43,451 bases of DNA from CAMDWQ01 sp964543965 (GCA_964543965.1 CAZJAX010000002.1:1-43451), one strand, 5' to 3'. Shown: positions 25,356 through 34,133, numbered from the stretch's first letter. The notes: generated by a model from the sequence alone, not told the origin. Program-made: numbers and translations.

Positions 25356-27026
25356 TTGGTAAAGCTGTCCCGATTTATTAAAGTCATATCCATAGTCTTA
25401 GTCATAGCCTTTTCGGCGCAGGACGCCGCTTTGGCGGCGCCGGAAATACTTGACCTTGGCGCATCATCTAAAAATGAAGTCCGCGCTCATCTCAAATGGG
25501 CTCAAAGGACGCTTCCGCCGATCCCGGCTTCCGCAGCATCCATTGATGATGCGTGGGACGCCGGCGGCGGCGAAGTGGTCCTGCTTATCCAGGACGCCCA
25601 CACCAATGAATCGGCGCAGCTTAACGAGGCTGCCCTGCTGGACGCGCTTTATGCGCGCGCAGGAGATCTATCTTCTTACGTCTATCTCGAGGCGGGAAGC
25701 GGGGACGAGTCGCTGTCGTTCCTGCGCCGTTATGCGCCGCAGGATGTGCGCCGACGCGTTGCTAAAAGCTTTCTTCTGCAGGCCAAGCTGCAGGGTACCG
25801 AATATCTGGATCTTACATCGGAATACCCGATGACGCTGTACGGCGTCGAAGACATGCAGCTTTACGCGCAGTCCGTCGCGCTCTACCGGCTCGCTGCGGC
25901 CGAAAGGCAAAAGTTTCTGCTGCATCTTGACCGGATACAGTCGACCGTCGAAGCGCTTAAACCGGACTGCCTGAACCCCATCCTTCTTTCATTCGACCGC
26001 GTTTATCAGAAACGGCAAAAAGGCGAGATCCCGCTTACGGAATATTTTCGGACGCTCGCACGTTATGCCGAGACGCTGCAGATCGCTTCTGAATACCCAC
26101 ATCTTAAACTCTTAAGAAAACTGAATGAGCTTGAAGAAAAGATCGACTTCGATAAAGCGGCGGAGGAAGAGGCGAAAGCGCTTTCATCTTTGAGCGAGGA
26201 AGAACAAGGCGAAGCGCGCCGCGCGATCAGCGAGCCGTCGCGTCTGAACGGCAAGCACCAAAGCGCATTCTTTGCGTATCTGGATGCGCGCATAAAAGAT
26301 AAAAAAGCCTACCCCATGCTGGCGCGCTATCTCGAATATTTGAGGAGCGCGGACGAGCTCAATTCCAGAGAGCTTCTCGCCGAGCAGACGCGGCTCGAAA
26401 ACGATATCTTCGGGGCGCTTACGGCCGGAGCTGACGAGGCTGCGATGCTGAAGGCCGGCCGCAGCGCAGACGCGCTTAAAAAGCTGCTGGCGCTGCAATG
26501 CTCGCCTGAGGAATATGAAGCTTACCGAAAAGACAAAGCGGACTTCGATGTGCGGGCGATCACCGGATTTTTAAACAAGAAGATCATGGACGCGGGTGAC
26601 CGCTACGACAAGGCACTTTTTCTGGAAGACGGCTATGAGGAGGCTGTGCGGCGCTGCGAGCAGTTTTACGAGCTTACGTATGCCCGCGACGAGGCGTTTC
26701 TTAAGAATATGGAGCGCGCCGGCGACGGAAAGCCGATGAAAGTCCTTGTGGCGGGCGGGTATCATGCCCCGAACCTCAAATATCTTTTAAGGAAAAAGAA
26801 TATTTCCTACATCTCCATAGCGCCTCGGGTGCTGCAGGAAACAAACCTCAGGCGTTATGAGGATATTCTGCTGGGCCGCAGCCAGCCAGGTCAGGCCGGA
26901 TTCGGGGCGCTCGCGCGTCATTCAGGAAATATGACGACAAGAACGTTTTTCAACGGAGGCCTTCCGGAGCTGGCGGCGGCTCTGGATCTGACCGAGTCTC
27001 AGACCACGGCGGCTTATGAGATCGCG
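25356..27026 (+). other. Giant 2 module A: signal peptide + EreA/ChaN/TraB-Tiki-like head
   Basis: Residues 1-557. VLLIQDAHTNESAQLNEAALLDAL, YLEAGSGDESLSFLRRY, LLQAKLQGTEYLDLTS, LYGVEDMQLYAQS, ITGFLNKKIMD and VLVAGGYHAPNLKYLL all have counterparts in giant 1. The strict conservation of QDAH, EAGSGDES, GVED and GGYH in otherwise diverging copies marks the probable active site. Confidence 0.55.
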
Positions 27027-30000
27027 GCGTCCAGGCTCGCTAATGTACGCACGGCCGGGGCGCAACCTGCAGCCGCGCGGATGGCCTCAGCGCAGAGTCC
27101 CGCTGTTTACCTTAAAAGCCGCATCCACATGAGATCCGCCTATCACATCCTGAGCGAGACGGAAATGCTGGAGAAGCTCGAGGATCTCAAAGTGTTCTTC
27201 AGGCATATCGCGCCTTCGGGGGCGCTTGAGTCAGAGCGGCACGAAATGGGCATCCTGAACTTGACGCTGCAGTCTCCCAGACTCCAAGCGGGAGCAGGGC
27301 TCGTGATCGTCGCTGAAAGCTCGACCATTCCCGAGCCGGTTCTGAATCGAATCGCCGGGTACGTCGCAGCGGTCCTCGATGCCTATGTTGACTTCAACGC
27401 TTCGGGCGCTCCCGAGGAGTCCTCGCAGATCCGTCTGGACGAGCTGCGGGTGTCATTTTTTGGGGATTTGGACGCGCTGGGTTTTGACATCGATCCGGCC
27501 GCGGGCGCGCGTCTGGCTCAAAACGATACCTCTGTTTTTCGGCGGAGAGTCTCCGGCAATATTCTGAAAGCGGGGATGCAGAACGGCGTGTTTAGCGTGA
27601 GCCTTGCGGATCTTTCTGCCTACCTGAAGGGTTCCGTCGACGGCCAGCGGTATGAAGTCCATTACGCGAACGCTTTCGCGCTTCTAAAAGATCTTGTGCC
27701 GGATCTGTCGCGCATGGGCGTGCGCCGCATCTATCTGAACGGCATGCTTTATCCGGTCAGCGAAATCTCGAAACTCATTCATACGGTTCCGCACGCCGGA
27801 GAACATTTTTTCAAGAGCGGCCGAGCGACGATTCGCGTGCACAATTATGCCACGAGCCGCACGGATATCACGCTGCCCTCGGGAGGCACGCTCGTGCTGA
27901 CGGACCGTGAAGGAAACTCCTTTTCGCCTCCGACGATGATGCGCTTCAATCCCCTCCACTCGGCAGATCCTGCTTCGGTGAGGGTCTCGGGCCTCGACCC
28001 TCAGCGCACGGAAAGTCCGGATCTCGACCGAGAGTTTGAAGAGCTCGTCAAGGCCGCGGCGGCGGCAGGGGTAGGTATCGATTTTACCGTCGATTTCATT
28101 CCCTGGTTCTCCTCAGACTCTGTGGATGAAACGAATTATAAACGGTTCTTCTACCGAGAGCTTCCCGAGCACCTGAACAGACAGTACCGCGAAACAAGCG
28201 GGGACGGCCGCAGCCTCTGGGTACAGAACCTGGTCCGCATCTCCCCGGGCTGGTTCGCTGTGGAGCTGCCGGAAGAAGGAAGCGACGACAAAGAAAAGAC
28301 GACGCGCGTCATTCTCGTCAAACACCTTGAGGGCACCAACGTCGATCAGGCGATCCCCAATCCGTACCACCCGGATAACAGAGCCTATTACCGCAAAGTG
28401 TTCACGCGATTTTTTAAAATGGGCGTCTACAGCTTCCGCGTTGATCTGGGGCATCTGCTTCTGAAAAAGAATACCCGAGGCTATTTCCAGGAAGTCGGCT
28501 GGCTCAACGGGCAGACGGGCGAGACGCTGGAGGCTTGGATCGGCCGGTCCGGGATGAAATATGACGCGGCGTCCAATCCTGACGGGATCAAGGACGGTGA
28601 AAGTTTCGACTCCTGGTGGAGCCGTCAAAAGGATATTTGGGACGAGACGCTGGGCATCATCCACAGGGGGACCGCGCAGACGCCGGAACTCGTTTTCGAA
28701 ACCTATTTGGACTCGGATCAAAACGAGATCCTCGCGATCACTCCGGCCGCCGTCTATTATAAAGGACTTTTTTCACGCATCACGGCCTTCCTCGCACAAA
28801 ATAAGGACGACTCCTCAGCCCAGTCGTTCCGCGAGATCATCGATTTCATGGTGGAGATGGGTCCGTTCTTATGGGGATTCCTGAGTAATTTTGACCAGAA
28901 CGCTATCGTAAATTTTCTCAAGAAGTTCGGCTGGGACGAAAAAACGCTGCACTCCTTTTTGGCTATGGCCGTCGCGGCGCAAAGCATCGGAGCCGTCATT
29001 ATGATCGACGAACCCGAGTGGTACGGTCTTTCGGGACGGCTGCTAAAGACCGCCGGCGGCAATAACCCTGCCGATTTTGAGAGCTTTCATCCCTTCATCG
29101 CGGCCGGGCGGCGCAGGGAACTGCAGGATCGCCTGGCTTTCGTGCAGGCTGATGACGGAGTGCCGCGCATCGGCGATAAACGCATGCTCACACAGAGTCC
29201 GATGGCTCAGGTGCTCGCCCAGTTCCCCAGCGGGTTCTTGGAATCCGAGATCATCGATTATAAATACCTCGACAATTCCTTCGATAAACGCTTCCTCACG
29301 TTTGCGTTCGAGACCAAAGAGCACGACTGGTACGTCGTCGCGATCGATATGAAGCCGAAGAGCAAGCGCGAATCTTCGCCGGCCAAAGAAAAAAATCTGC
29401 TTCAGGTCAAGCTGCCCGTGTCCGCTTTTCCATTGTCTGTCCCCGCGGAAGCGCTCGACTCGCAATTGAACCGCATTCCCGGAGCCGAAAATTTTGCAAC
29501 GGCTTGGGTCGGCGCAAACTCCTCCGACAGCTATCTCGTCGGCCTGAGCTACAACTGGGAGACGGGTCACTGGAGCGAAGGCGATCCAGGCCTGCCCGTA
29601 CGCGTGATAAAGATAGGCGCCGTGATCCCCAAAACGCGCGCTCCGGCCCCGGAAGAGGGCGATCTGCACGCCAGATCACTCGAAGCTTTGACAAAGTTCC
29701 GCACTCACCAGCTCTATAATTTTTTAGCGCGTGAAATAGCGGATCCCAACAGAAACGAAGAGAACCAGTCCGAAAAAAGGAAAGCGCTTCTTGCGTCCAT
29801 GCTGTATCCGGATTACTGGGTCCGCGGGTACGCCGCCAATACAGCCGCCTTCCGAGTGCGGCGCGAAGGCGCAAGACCCCAAGTCTACTTTTCTCCGGAG
29901 CTGCTGGACAGGCATTCCCGCGATCCCCTGATCTCTATCGGGCATTACGACGGATGGAATCCTGTGCAGAAATACGGCATGGCGTTCGGCGAGCTGGAGA

Positions 30001-31457
30001 AGCGCCATGCCCGGCGCAATAAAAGGTACGCCATCATCTGGACGATCTCGCATCTGGTCACGGAATGGTCTTCGGACGCCGAACGCATCCGTTTCCGCCG
30101 CGCTTTCCGCAACAAGCTATCCAGGCTTCTTGAGTCGCAGGCCGATGCCTGGACTCCGGAAAGGGACTTGGAGCTTCACCGCATCGCCGATGAGGGATTT
30201 GACCGCTACATGATAGGCGACCCGTCCCCGCTTAATCTGCTGGAACTCATGCGCCTAGTCCGCTTAAGAAGTTTCCGTGAAGAGAAGCTCAAAGCGGCCA
30301 ATTCCAAATACGAAGACCCCAAGGCTTGGGTCATCCGCGAGGTGAACTTTATTCTCGATGCGCAAACCGACCTGCGCCTCCGCCAGATCGTAGACAAGCC
30401 CGAGGCGTCCGCCGCGCGCCTGGCTTTTTCGTCTGAGCCGCTTGAATTCCGCAGCGCCAGGCCCCGGCGTCTCGGAATGGCGGCGTTTCTGCTCGGCGTG
30501 TATGACGGCCAAAAGAGCCGGGTCGATCGTCCCGGCAGCCGTATCGCGCTGGGCGAGGCTGTTTTTCATCTCGAGGCCCGATCCGAGCCGAAGAGGACGC
30601 GGCTGATCCTTCGTCACGGAAACAAAATTGTATACTCGATCGGAAATGTATCGAGAGCCGCCGAGATCATGAACCGGCTCTCTGCCTCCCGGATCAAGAC
30701 TTTGAAGCGCAGCGGGATGGCGTCGCTCCTCAAGGCGGCCCGGGCGAATCTGGCGGAGCTGCTGCCTCCCGCCGATCACGCCGAGGCGCTCGGCGCTGTC
30801 GAGATCGATCTTTCCCAGTTGGCGGAAAGTCTCCTGGCTGCCCGTGTTCCGCCTGAAGAGGCGCTAGAAGCCGTCAATATGCTGCTGTCCCAGGCGGCTC
30901 GACAGAGAGGCAGGTTTTTCATCAGCCATACGGACGAGGCTTATTTCAAGCAGTGGAAAGGTTTTTCGATCGATGAAGCTGTCGCGCGCGCCCGCCTCAA
31001 GAACGCTCTTATCACAACGATCCGGCCCCAGGGCCTGGCGATCGCAAAACTTCACTTCGATACGGGTGCTGAGCAGATCTCAGTCTCTCTCGGGCGGGGG
31101 GAGGTGGCGGCGCACGTGTCGGGTTTTATGAACGGCCAAGTTCCGGATTTTGCGGCGGATCTGCGTATCGCCCAGGAAGCGGCTGAGTTTTATGGAAAAC
31201 ATCTCGAAGACGGAGAGATATCCAGCGATACCGCCGCGATCGTGGCCGATCTGGAGAGATCAGCGCTTTTAAAAGCGCTCCGGTCTTTATCTGTCGACGG
31301 CAAGACGCTGAAAGCGGCCGCGGCTCATGAGCTGATGAGGAGCCGTCTGATGGACCGTCAGCAGCTGCGCCTCATCCTCATACGTCCGCTGCTGCAATTC
31401 TTGAGCGACCGCATGTCGGCTCTGCGTTACATGAAGCAGGCGGAGGCAGCCGCTTAA
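25356..31457 (+). CDS. Giant GARLA-linked multidomain protein 2 (2033 aa)
   Basis: Paralogue of giant 1 in head and architecture, also from a TTG. N-terminal KVISIVLVIAF then ALA/APE resembles a signal peptide. Modules: 1-557 EreA/ChaN/TraB-like head (QDAHT His 82, GGYH His 470); degenerate ASRLA (558-562) and AARMA (573-577); 578-716 small alpha/beta domain; GARLA 717-721; 722-1685 GH13-like barrel plus helical tail; AARLA 1686-1690; 1691-2033 C-terminal module possibly shared with giant 1. An exported amylase-like enzyme is easier to rationalise than the GT modules of giant 1. The first ~35 codons are strikingly alike at DNA level in the two giants. Function unknown. Confidence 0.9.
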   Translation: MVKLSRFIKVISIVLVIAFSAQDAALAAPEILDLGASSKNEVRAHLKWAQRTLPPIPASAASIDDAWDAGGGEVVLLIQDAHTNESAQLNEAALLDALYARAGDLSSYVYLEAGSGDESLSFLRRYAPQDVRRRVAKSFLLQAKLQGTEYLDLTSEYPMTLYGVEDMQLYAQSVALYRLAAAERQKFLLHLDRIQSTVEALKPDCLNPILLSFDRVYQKRQKGEIPLTEYFRTLARYAETLQIASEYPHLKLLRKLNELEEKIDFDKAAEEEAKALSSLSEEEQGEARRAISEPSRLNGKHQSAFFAYLDARIKDKKAYPMLARYLEYLRSADELNSRELLAEQTRLENDIFGALTAGADEAAMLKAGRSADALKKLLALQCSPEEYEAYRKDKADFDVRAITGFLNKKIMDAGDRYDKALFLEDGYEEAVRRCEQFYELTYARDEAFLKNMERAGDGKPMKVLVAGGYHAPNLKYLLRKKNISYISIAPRVLQETNLRRYEDILLGRSQPGQAGFGALARHSGNMTTRTFFNGGLPELAAALDLTESQTTAAYEIAASRLANVRTAGAQPAAARMASAQSPAVYLKSRIHMRSAYHILSETEMLEKLEDLKVFFRHIAPSGALESERHEMGILNLTLQSPRLQAGAGLVIVAESSTIPEPVLNRIAGYVAAVLDAYVDFNASGAPEESSQIRLDELRVSFFGDLDALGFDIDPAAGARLAQNDTSVFRRRVSGNILKAGMQNGVFSVSLADLSAYLKGSVDGQRYEVHYANAFALLKDLVPDLSRMGVRRIYLNGMLYPVSEISKLIHTVPHAGEHFFKSGRATIRVHNYATSRTDITLPSGGTLVLTDREGNSFSPPTMMRFNPLHSADPASVRVSGLDPQRTESPDLDREFEELVKAAAAAGVGIDFTVDFIPWFSSDSVDETNYKRFFYRELPEHLNRQYRETSGDGRSLWVQNLVRISPGWFAVELPEEGSDDKEKTTRVILVKHLEGTNVDQAIPNPYHPDNRAYYRKVFTRFFKMGVYSFRVDLGHLLLKKNTRGYFQEVGWLNGQTGETLEAWIGRSGMKYDAASNPDGIKDGESFDSWWSRQKDIWDETLGIIHRGTAQTPELVFETYLDSDQNEILAITPAAVYYKGLFSRITAFLAQNKDDSSAQSFREIIDFMVEMGPFLWGFLSNFDQNAIVNFLKKFGWDEKTLHSFLAMAVAAQSIGAVIMIDEPEWYGLSGRLLKTAGGNNPADFESFHPFIAAGRRRELQDRLAFVQADDGVPRIGDKRMLTQSPMAQVLAQFPSGFLESEIIDYKYLDNSFDKRFLTFAFETKEHDWYVVAIDMKPKSKRESSPAKEKNLLQVKLPVSAFPLSVPAEALDSQLNRIPGAENFATAWVGANSSDSYLVGLSYNWETGHWSEGDPGLPVRVIKIGAVIPKTRAPAPEEGDLHARSLEALTKFRTHQLYNFLAREIADPNRNEENQSEKRKALLASMLYPDYWVRGYAANTAAFRVRREGARPQVYFSPELLDRHSRDPLISIGHYDGWNPVQKYGMAFGELEKRHARRNKRYAIIWTISHLVTEWSSDAERIRFRRAFRNKLSRLLESQADAWTPERDLELHRIADEGFDRYMIGDPSPLNLLELMRLVRLRSFREEKLKAANSKYEDPKAWVIREVNFILDAQTDLRLRQIVDKPEASAARLAFSSEPLEFRSARPRRLGMAAFLLGVYDGQKSRVDRPGSRIALGEAVFHLEARSEPKRTRLILRHGNKIVYSIGNVSRAAEIMNRLSASRIKTLKRSGMASLLKAARANLAELLPPADHAEALGAVEIDLSQLAESLLAARVPPEEALEAVNMLLSQAARQRGRFFISHTDEAYFKQWKGFSIDEAVARARLKNALITTIRPQGLAIAKLHFDTGAEQISVSLGRGEVAAHVSGFMNGQVPDFAADLRIAQEAAEFYGKHLEDGEISSDTAAIVADLERSALLKALRSLSVDGKTLKAAAAHELMRSRLMDRQQLRLILIRPLLQFLSDRMSALRYMKQAEAAA
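27027..30425 (+). repeat. GARLA-type pentapeptides in giant 2
   Basis: 27027 ASRLA, 27072 AARMA, 27504 GARLA and 30411 AARLA. The last is part of SAARLA, identical to the hexapeptide at 17311 in giant 1. All four fall at apparent domain borders. Confidence 0.75.
27519..30410 (+). other. Giant 2 module C: GH13 (alpha-amylase-like) barrel with long C-terminal extension
   Basis: Residues 722-1685. MGVRRIYLNGMLYPV (barrel strand with GVxxIYL), SGLDPQRTESPDLDREFEELVKAAAAAGVGIDFTVDFIPWF (region I), MGVYSFRVDLGHLL (region II, candidate nucleophile Asp 1030), ELVFETYLDSD (region III, candidate acid/base Glu 1115) and VIMIDEPEW (~1215-1222) occur in GH13 order. The subfamily and substrate are unknown. 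The region I Asn-His pair is replaced by IPWF, so activity needs testing. Confidence 0.6.
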
Positions 31458-31472
31458 GCGCCGAGCGGCCGT

Positions 31473-31501
31473 TTGACGCCGGGCGTTTGGTGTCATACAA
31501 T
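31473..31501 (+). promoter_or_regulatory. Promoter of the response regulator (leaderless type)
   Basis: TTGACG (31473-31478), 17 bp, TACAAT (31496-31501). The ATG at 31508 is 6 bases beyond the -10, where transcription would normally start. Confidence 0.7.
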
Positions 31502-31507
31502 TATCAA

Positions 31508-31930
31508 ATGCCCGGAAACATAAGCCCCACATCCAAGTCTGTCGTGCGCTTAGCGGTCATCGACGATGACAAGACGCTTCTCAGCGTATTTTATGAATTG
31601 CTGCGCAATTCCGGATATCACGCCCACTTTTTCTCAAAACCAGCCGTAGCGCTCAGCGAGATCACCGCGGTCAAAGGGCATTATCATTTAGTCATGACGG
31701 ATTTCAACATGCCTCTGATGAACGGGCTCGAATTTGCGCGCAAGCTGAGAGAGTCGGAGCCCGAGCTGCCGATCATTTTTATGAGCGGGGAGGTCTTTTC
31801 GGACGAGGTCGTTGACGAGCTGCACCGGCTTGGCCGCGTGACCCTTCTCAATAAGCCGTTCGGTCTCGAAGAGACGCTGAAGGAACTCATCCCTAAAGCC
31901 CTGAGGGGCGGAGATTTAAAAAAGCCTTAA
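31508..31930 (+). CDS. Single-domain response regulator (CheY-like receiver)
   Basis: 140 residues from ATG 31508; the in-frame TTG at 31487 would lie inside the promoter spacer. Receiver-domain residues are complete: acidic pocket in VIDDDKTLL (Asp 19-21), phospho-acceptor Asp 65 in MTDFNMPLMNG, Ser 93 in IFMSGE and Lys 116 in LLNKPFG. No output domain follows. It would be phosphorylated by a histidine kinase; the convergent kinase next door, whose stop overlaps this stop by 4 bp, is the obvious candidate. The opposite orientation of the pair is unusual. Confidence 0.93.
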   Translation: MPGNISPTSKSVVRLAVIDDDKTLLSVFYELLRNSGYHAHFFSKPAVALSEITAVKGHYHLVMTDFNMPLMNGLEFARKLRESEPELPIIFMSGEVFSDEVVDELHRLGRVTLLNKPFGLEETLKELIPKALRGGDLKKP

Positions 31931-32838
31931 GCGGAAGGGCCGTTGACCGGAAGGGTAACGGTGAATGTGGTTCCTTTCCCGACCTCGCTATTCACCTCGA
32001 TATTGCCGCCGTGCTTGCGCACGATGTCGCGGCTGATGCTCAGCCCCAAACCTGTGCCTTTTTCCGGACCCTTGGTCGTGAAAAACGCCTCGAAGAGCCG
32101 GGCCTTCACGTCGTCCGGAATGCCCGGACCCGTGTCGGTGATCTCAGCGCAGACGATGTCCTTATCCGCACGCGTCCGGATCGTGATGGAACCTTTTCCG
32201 TTCATGGCCTGGGAGGCGTTGACGATGAGATTCATGAAAACCTGGCTCAGCTGCTGAGCGTTGCAGCGGACGGGGGGCAGGTCGCCGAATTCCTTTTTCA
32301 GCTCGATCTTGTTTTTCACTGCGTTCCAGACGATGTTGAGGACGCTGTCGATGACGGCGTTGATATTTTCAGGGTTCGTCAGGCCTTTATCCGTGCGGGA
32401 AAACATGCGGATGTCCTTGACGATGACCGCCATGCGGTCCGCGCAATCCGCGCTTTGTCCCGCCATTTTTTCCGCTTCCCCGATGATCTCGAGAGCTTTT
32501 TCCCGGTTTCCGGCCGGCAGGCCTTCGCAGAGCACTTTGAGCGATCGGGCGCGGGATTTGAGCAGATCCATCGCCATCACGATGACGCCGAGAGGATTGT
32601 TGATCTCATGAACGATGCCGGCGGTCAGCAGGCCGATGGCGGCAAGTTTGTCGGCTTGCGCCAACTGCGTCTGAGATCTCTGGAGATCGTCGTAGAAACG
32701 GCGCATGTCGTCGAGCGCCATGCGCAGCAGTCCTTCATGCGCCTCGACTTCGCCTCGGCTGTCCTCAAGTTTTTTCAGAGCCTCGCGCAGCGCGGATTCA
32801 AGCTGCGCGGGATTCGGTTCGGGTTGGCCCGGCGTCAT
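31927..32838 (-). CDS. Soluble sensor histidine kinase (HisKA + HATPase_c)
   Basis: 303 residues with AAGGGAGAAAC before the ATG. No membrane helix. An N-terminal coiled coil (~10-65) leads to the H-box AAIGLLTAGIVHEINNPLG (phospho-His 77), an HisKA dimerisation hairpin, the N-box VFMNLIVNASQAM, G1 DTGPGIPDD and G2 GTGLGLSISRDIVRKHGG. It resembles NtrB/ZraS-type cytosolic kinases lacking a recognisable sensor domain, so input probably comes through a partner or the coiled coil. The gene converges on the response regulator. Confidence 0.93.
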   Translation of the reverse strand: MTPGQPEPNPAQLESALREALKKLEDSRGEVEAHEGLLRMALDDMRRFYDDLQRSQTQLAQADKLAAIGLLTAGIVHEINNPLGVIVMAMDLLKSRARSLKVLCEGLPAGNREKALEIIGEAEKMAGQSADCADRMAVIVKDIRMFSRTDKGLTNPENINAVIDSVLNIVWNAVKNKIELKKEFGDLPPVRCNAQQLSQVFMNLIVNASQAMNGKGSITIRTRADKDIVCAEITDTGPGIPDDVKARLFEAFFTTKGPEKGTGLGLSISRDIVRKHGGNIEVNSEVGKGTTFTVTLPVNGPSA

Positions 32839-32857
32839 GTTTCTCCCTTGGTATGGA

Positions 32858-33901
32858 TCATAGAGTAGTCTCGGACACCGGGCGTGTCAAGACGCTCGGG
32901 GGAAGTTTTTCGTCAGCCGCAGCGGTGAGATCGATGCGCGTGAACAAAGCCGCGGCGCCCAGAAGAAGAAGGATCGCCGCCGCCCTTTTCACTGACAACG
33001 GCTTCAAGGCCGAAAGAAGTTCCGAGACGGCGTAAGCTCCCAGGATCGAAATGACGGGAATACAGGGAAGGCGGAAGCGGTCTGTCATCGCAGCGCCCGC
33101 AGCCGCCGCAGCCCAGTAAAAAAAGGTGAAGATCACGGCGGGATAAACCTGTGTCCGCTTCTTGACGATGCCAAGGACGAGCCCCGCCAGACCGAAAGGC
33201 GCCAGGAGCGCAAAACTGAAAAAGGGCCAAAGAAATAGAGGCGCCAATTTTTTTGAAATTTCGTAGCTGATGCCGTCCGGAGGCTCCGCGCCATTCCAGA
33301 AGAGAACCGCGTTCATGACGGAACCGCCTTCATGGCGTCCGATAGCTGCCGGAGCCAGGACCGCCAGAGCTCCGAAGATGAGCAGCACGGGATTTTTTAG
33401 CCTGGGCGGCGCCGAAAGCGCGGCTGACATCAAGGCGGCGCAAAGAAAGGTCGTAAACGCCGCATCCAGAATAAGCGGCGAGTAGAAGACCGCGATTCCG
33501 TAAAAAGCATAAACCGTAGCGGCGAGCAAACCCGCGTCTCTATTCAGCCCCAGCTGTCGAGAAAGGCGCAGGATCAGCGCAGCCGTCAGGCAGTCCAGAA
33601 GGATCTGGGCGACCCTCACCGAAAAGACCCCGATCTTGAAAGCGCCGAACAGCGCAGCGGCGAAAAATTCATAAATGACATGCAAGGGCGAAGCGGCGAT
33701 CTCCGAGAAATTTCCGTCGAGAATGGACTGCATGGCGTCCAGATGCATCGGCGATTCGCCGGTGTACGCGGCGTTGTCCAAAGGCGTGCCGAAGATCTGG
33801 TATAGATAAACGGAGCGTATGAGCAGCGCAACCGCTACGATGCCTGCCGGAAATACGAAGCGTTCGAGAGCGTCTTTGTCGAGACGAAGGATCATAAGCA
33901 T
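32858..33901 (-). CDS. Multi-spanning membrane protein, GT39/GT83-like (PMT/ArnT type), short
   Basis: 347 residues with 9-10 hydrophobic segments. An acidic loop after the first helix (TGESPMHLDAMQSIL) and the late MTDRFRLPCIPVISILGAYAV resemble the GT-C superfamily of polyprenyl-phosphate-sugar-dependent transferases (PMT, ArnT). The canonical first-loop DE motif is not clear and the protein is shorter than the usual 450-600 residues, so it may be a divergent or reduced member. It would act on periplasmic acceptors. A TATGCT (33908-33913, minus) ends 6 nt before the ATG with no SD. Confidence 0.65.
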   Translation of the reverse strand: MLMILRLDKDALERFVFPAGIVAVALLIRSVYLYQIFGTPLDNAAYTGESPMHLDAMQSILDGNFSEIAASPLHVIYEFFAAALFGAFKIGVFSVRVAQILLDCLTAALILRLSRQLGLNRDAGLLAATVYAFYGIAVFYSPLILDAAFTTFLCAALMSAALSAPPRLKNPVLLIFGALAVLAPAAIGRHEGGSVMNAVLFWNGAEPPDGISYEISKKLAPLFLWPFFSFALLAPFGLAGLVLGIVKKRTQVYPAVIFTFFYWAAAAAGAAMTDRFRLPCIPVISILGAYAVSELLSALKPLSVKRAAAILLLLGAAALFTRIDLTAAADEKLPPSVLTRPVSETTL

Positions 33902-33907
33902 AAGATT

Positions 33908-33913
33908 AGCATA
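33908..33913 (-). promoter_or_regulatory. -10 box of the GT-C-like gene (leaderless type)
   Basis: TATGCT on the minus strand ends six bases before the ATG at 33901. No good -35 was found at 16-18 bp. Confidence 0.35.
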
Positions 33914-33947
33914 TTGGCGGGGAAATGGTAGTGCTGAAGGAGGTTGG

Positions 33948-33992
33948 CCAAATAAATAAGCCTTATCGATTTTTCGATAAGGCTTATTTATT

Positions 33993-33995
<3 letters not shown>
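33948..33995 (-). terminator. Perfect 22-bp inverted repeat after tRNA-fMet
   Basis: Arms 33948-33969 and 33974-33995 are perfect complements around a 4-nt loop. The tRNA-side arm starts inside the encoded CCA (33993-33995), so the stem begins at the mature 3' end of the tRNA. On the minus strand the GC-richest core (AAGCCTTATCGA) is followed by a complementary tract ending ATTTATTT, giving a terminator with a partly U-rich tail. The far arm could stabilise and protect the precursor. It may also stop plus-strand transcription. Confidence 0.7.
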
Positions 33996-34069
<74 letters not shown>

Positions 34070-34104
34070 ATGTCTTTTTAAAAATTGTCTCGCTTGAGTG
34101 GGTA

Positions 34105-34133
34105 AGTATAGCTCACTCTCCGGGGCAAGTCAA
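34105..34133 (-). promoter_or_regulatory. Promoter of tRNA-fMet
   Basis: On the minus strand TTGACT (34128-34133), 17 bp, TATACT (34105-34110). This is the strongest consensus promoter in the window and fits a stable-RNA gene. The start would be about 28 nt before the tRNA 5' end. A small inverted repeat (GAGTG/CACTC) flanks the -10. Confidence 0.8.

Noticed and set aside
32011..32868. A 285-codon plus-strand frame over the histidine kinase
   Set aside because: Antisense to H, N and G boxes of a clear kinase; composition typical of a shadow.
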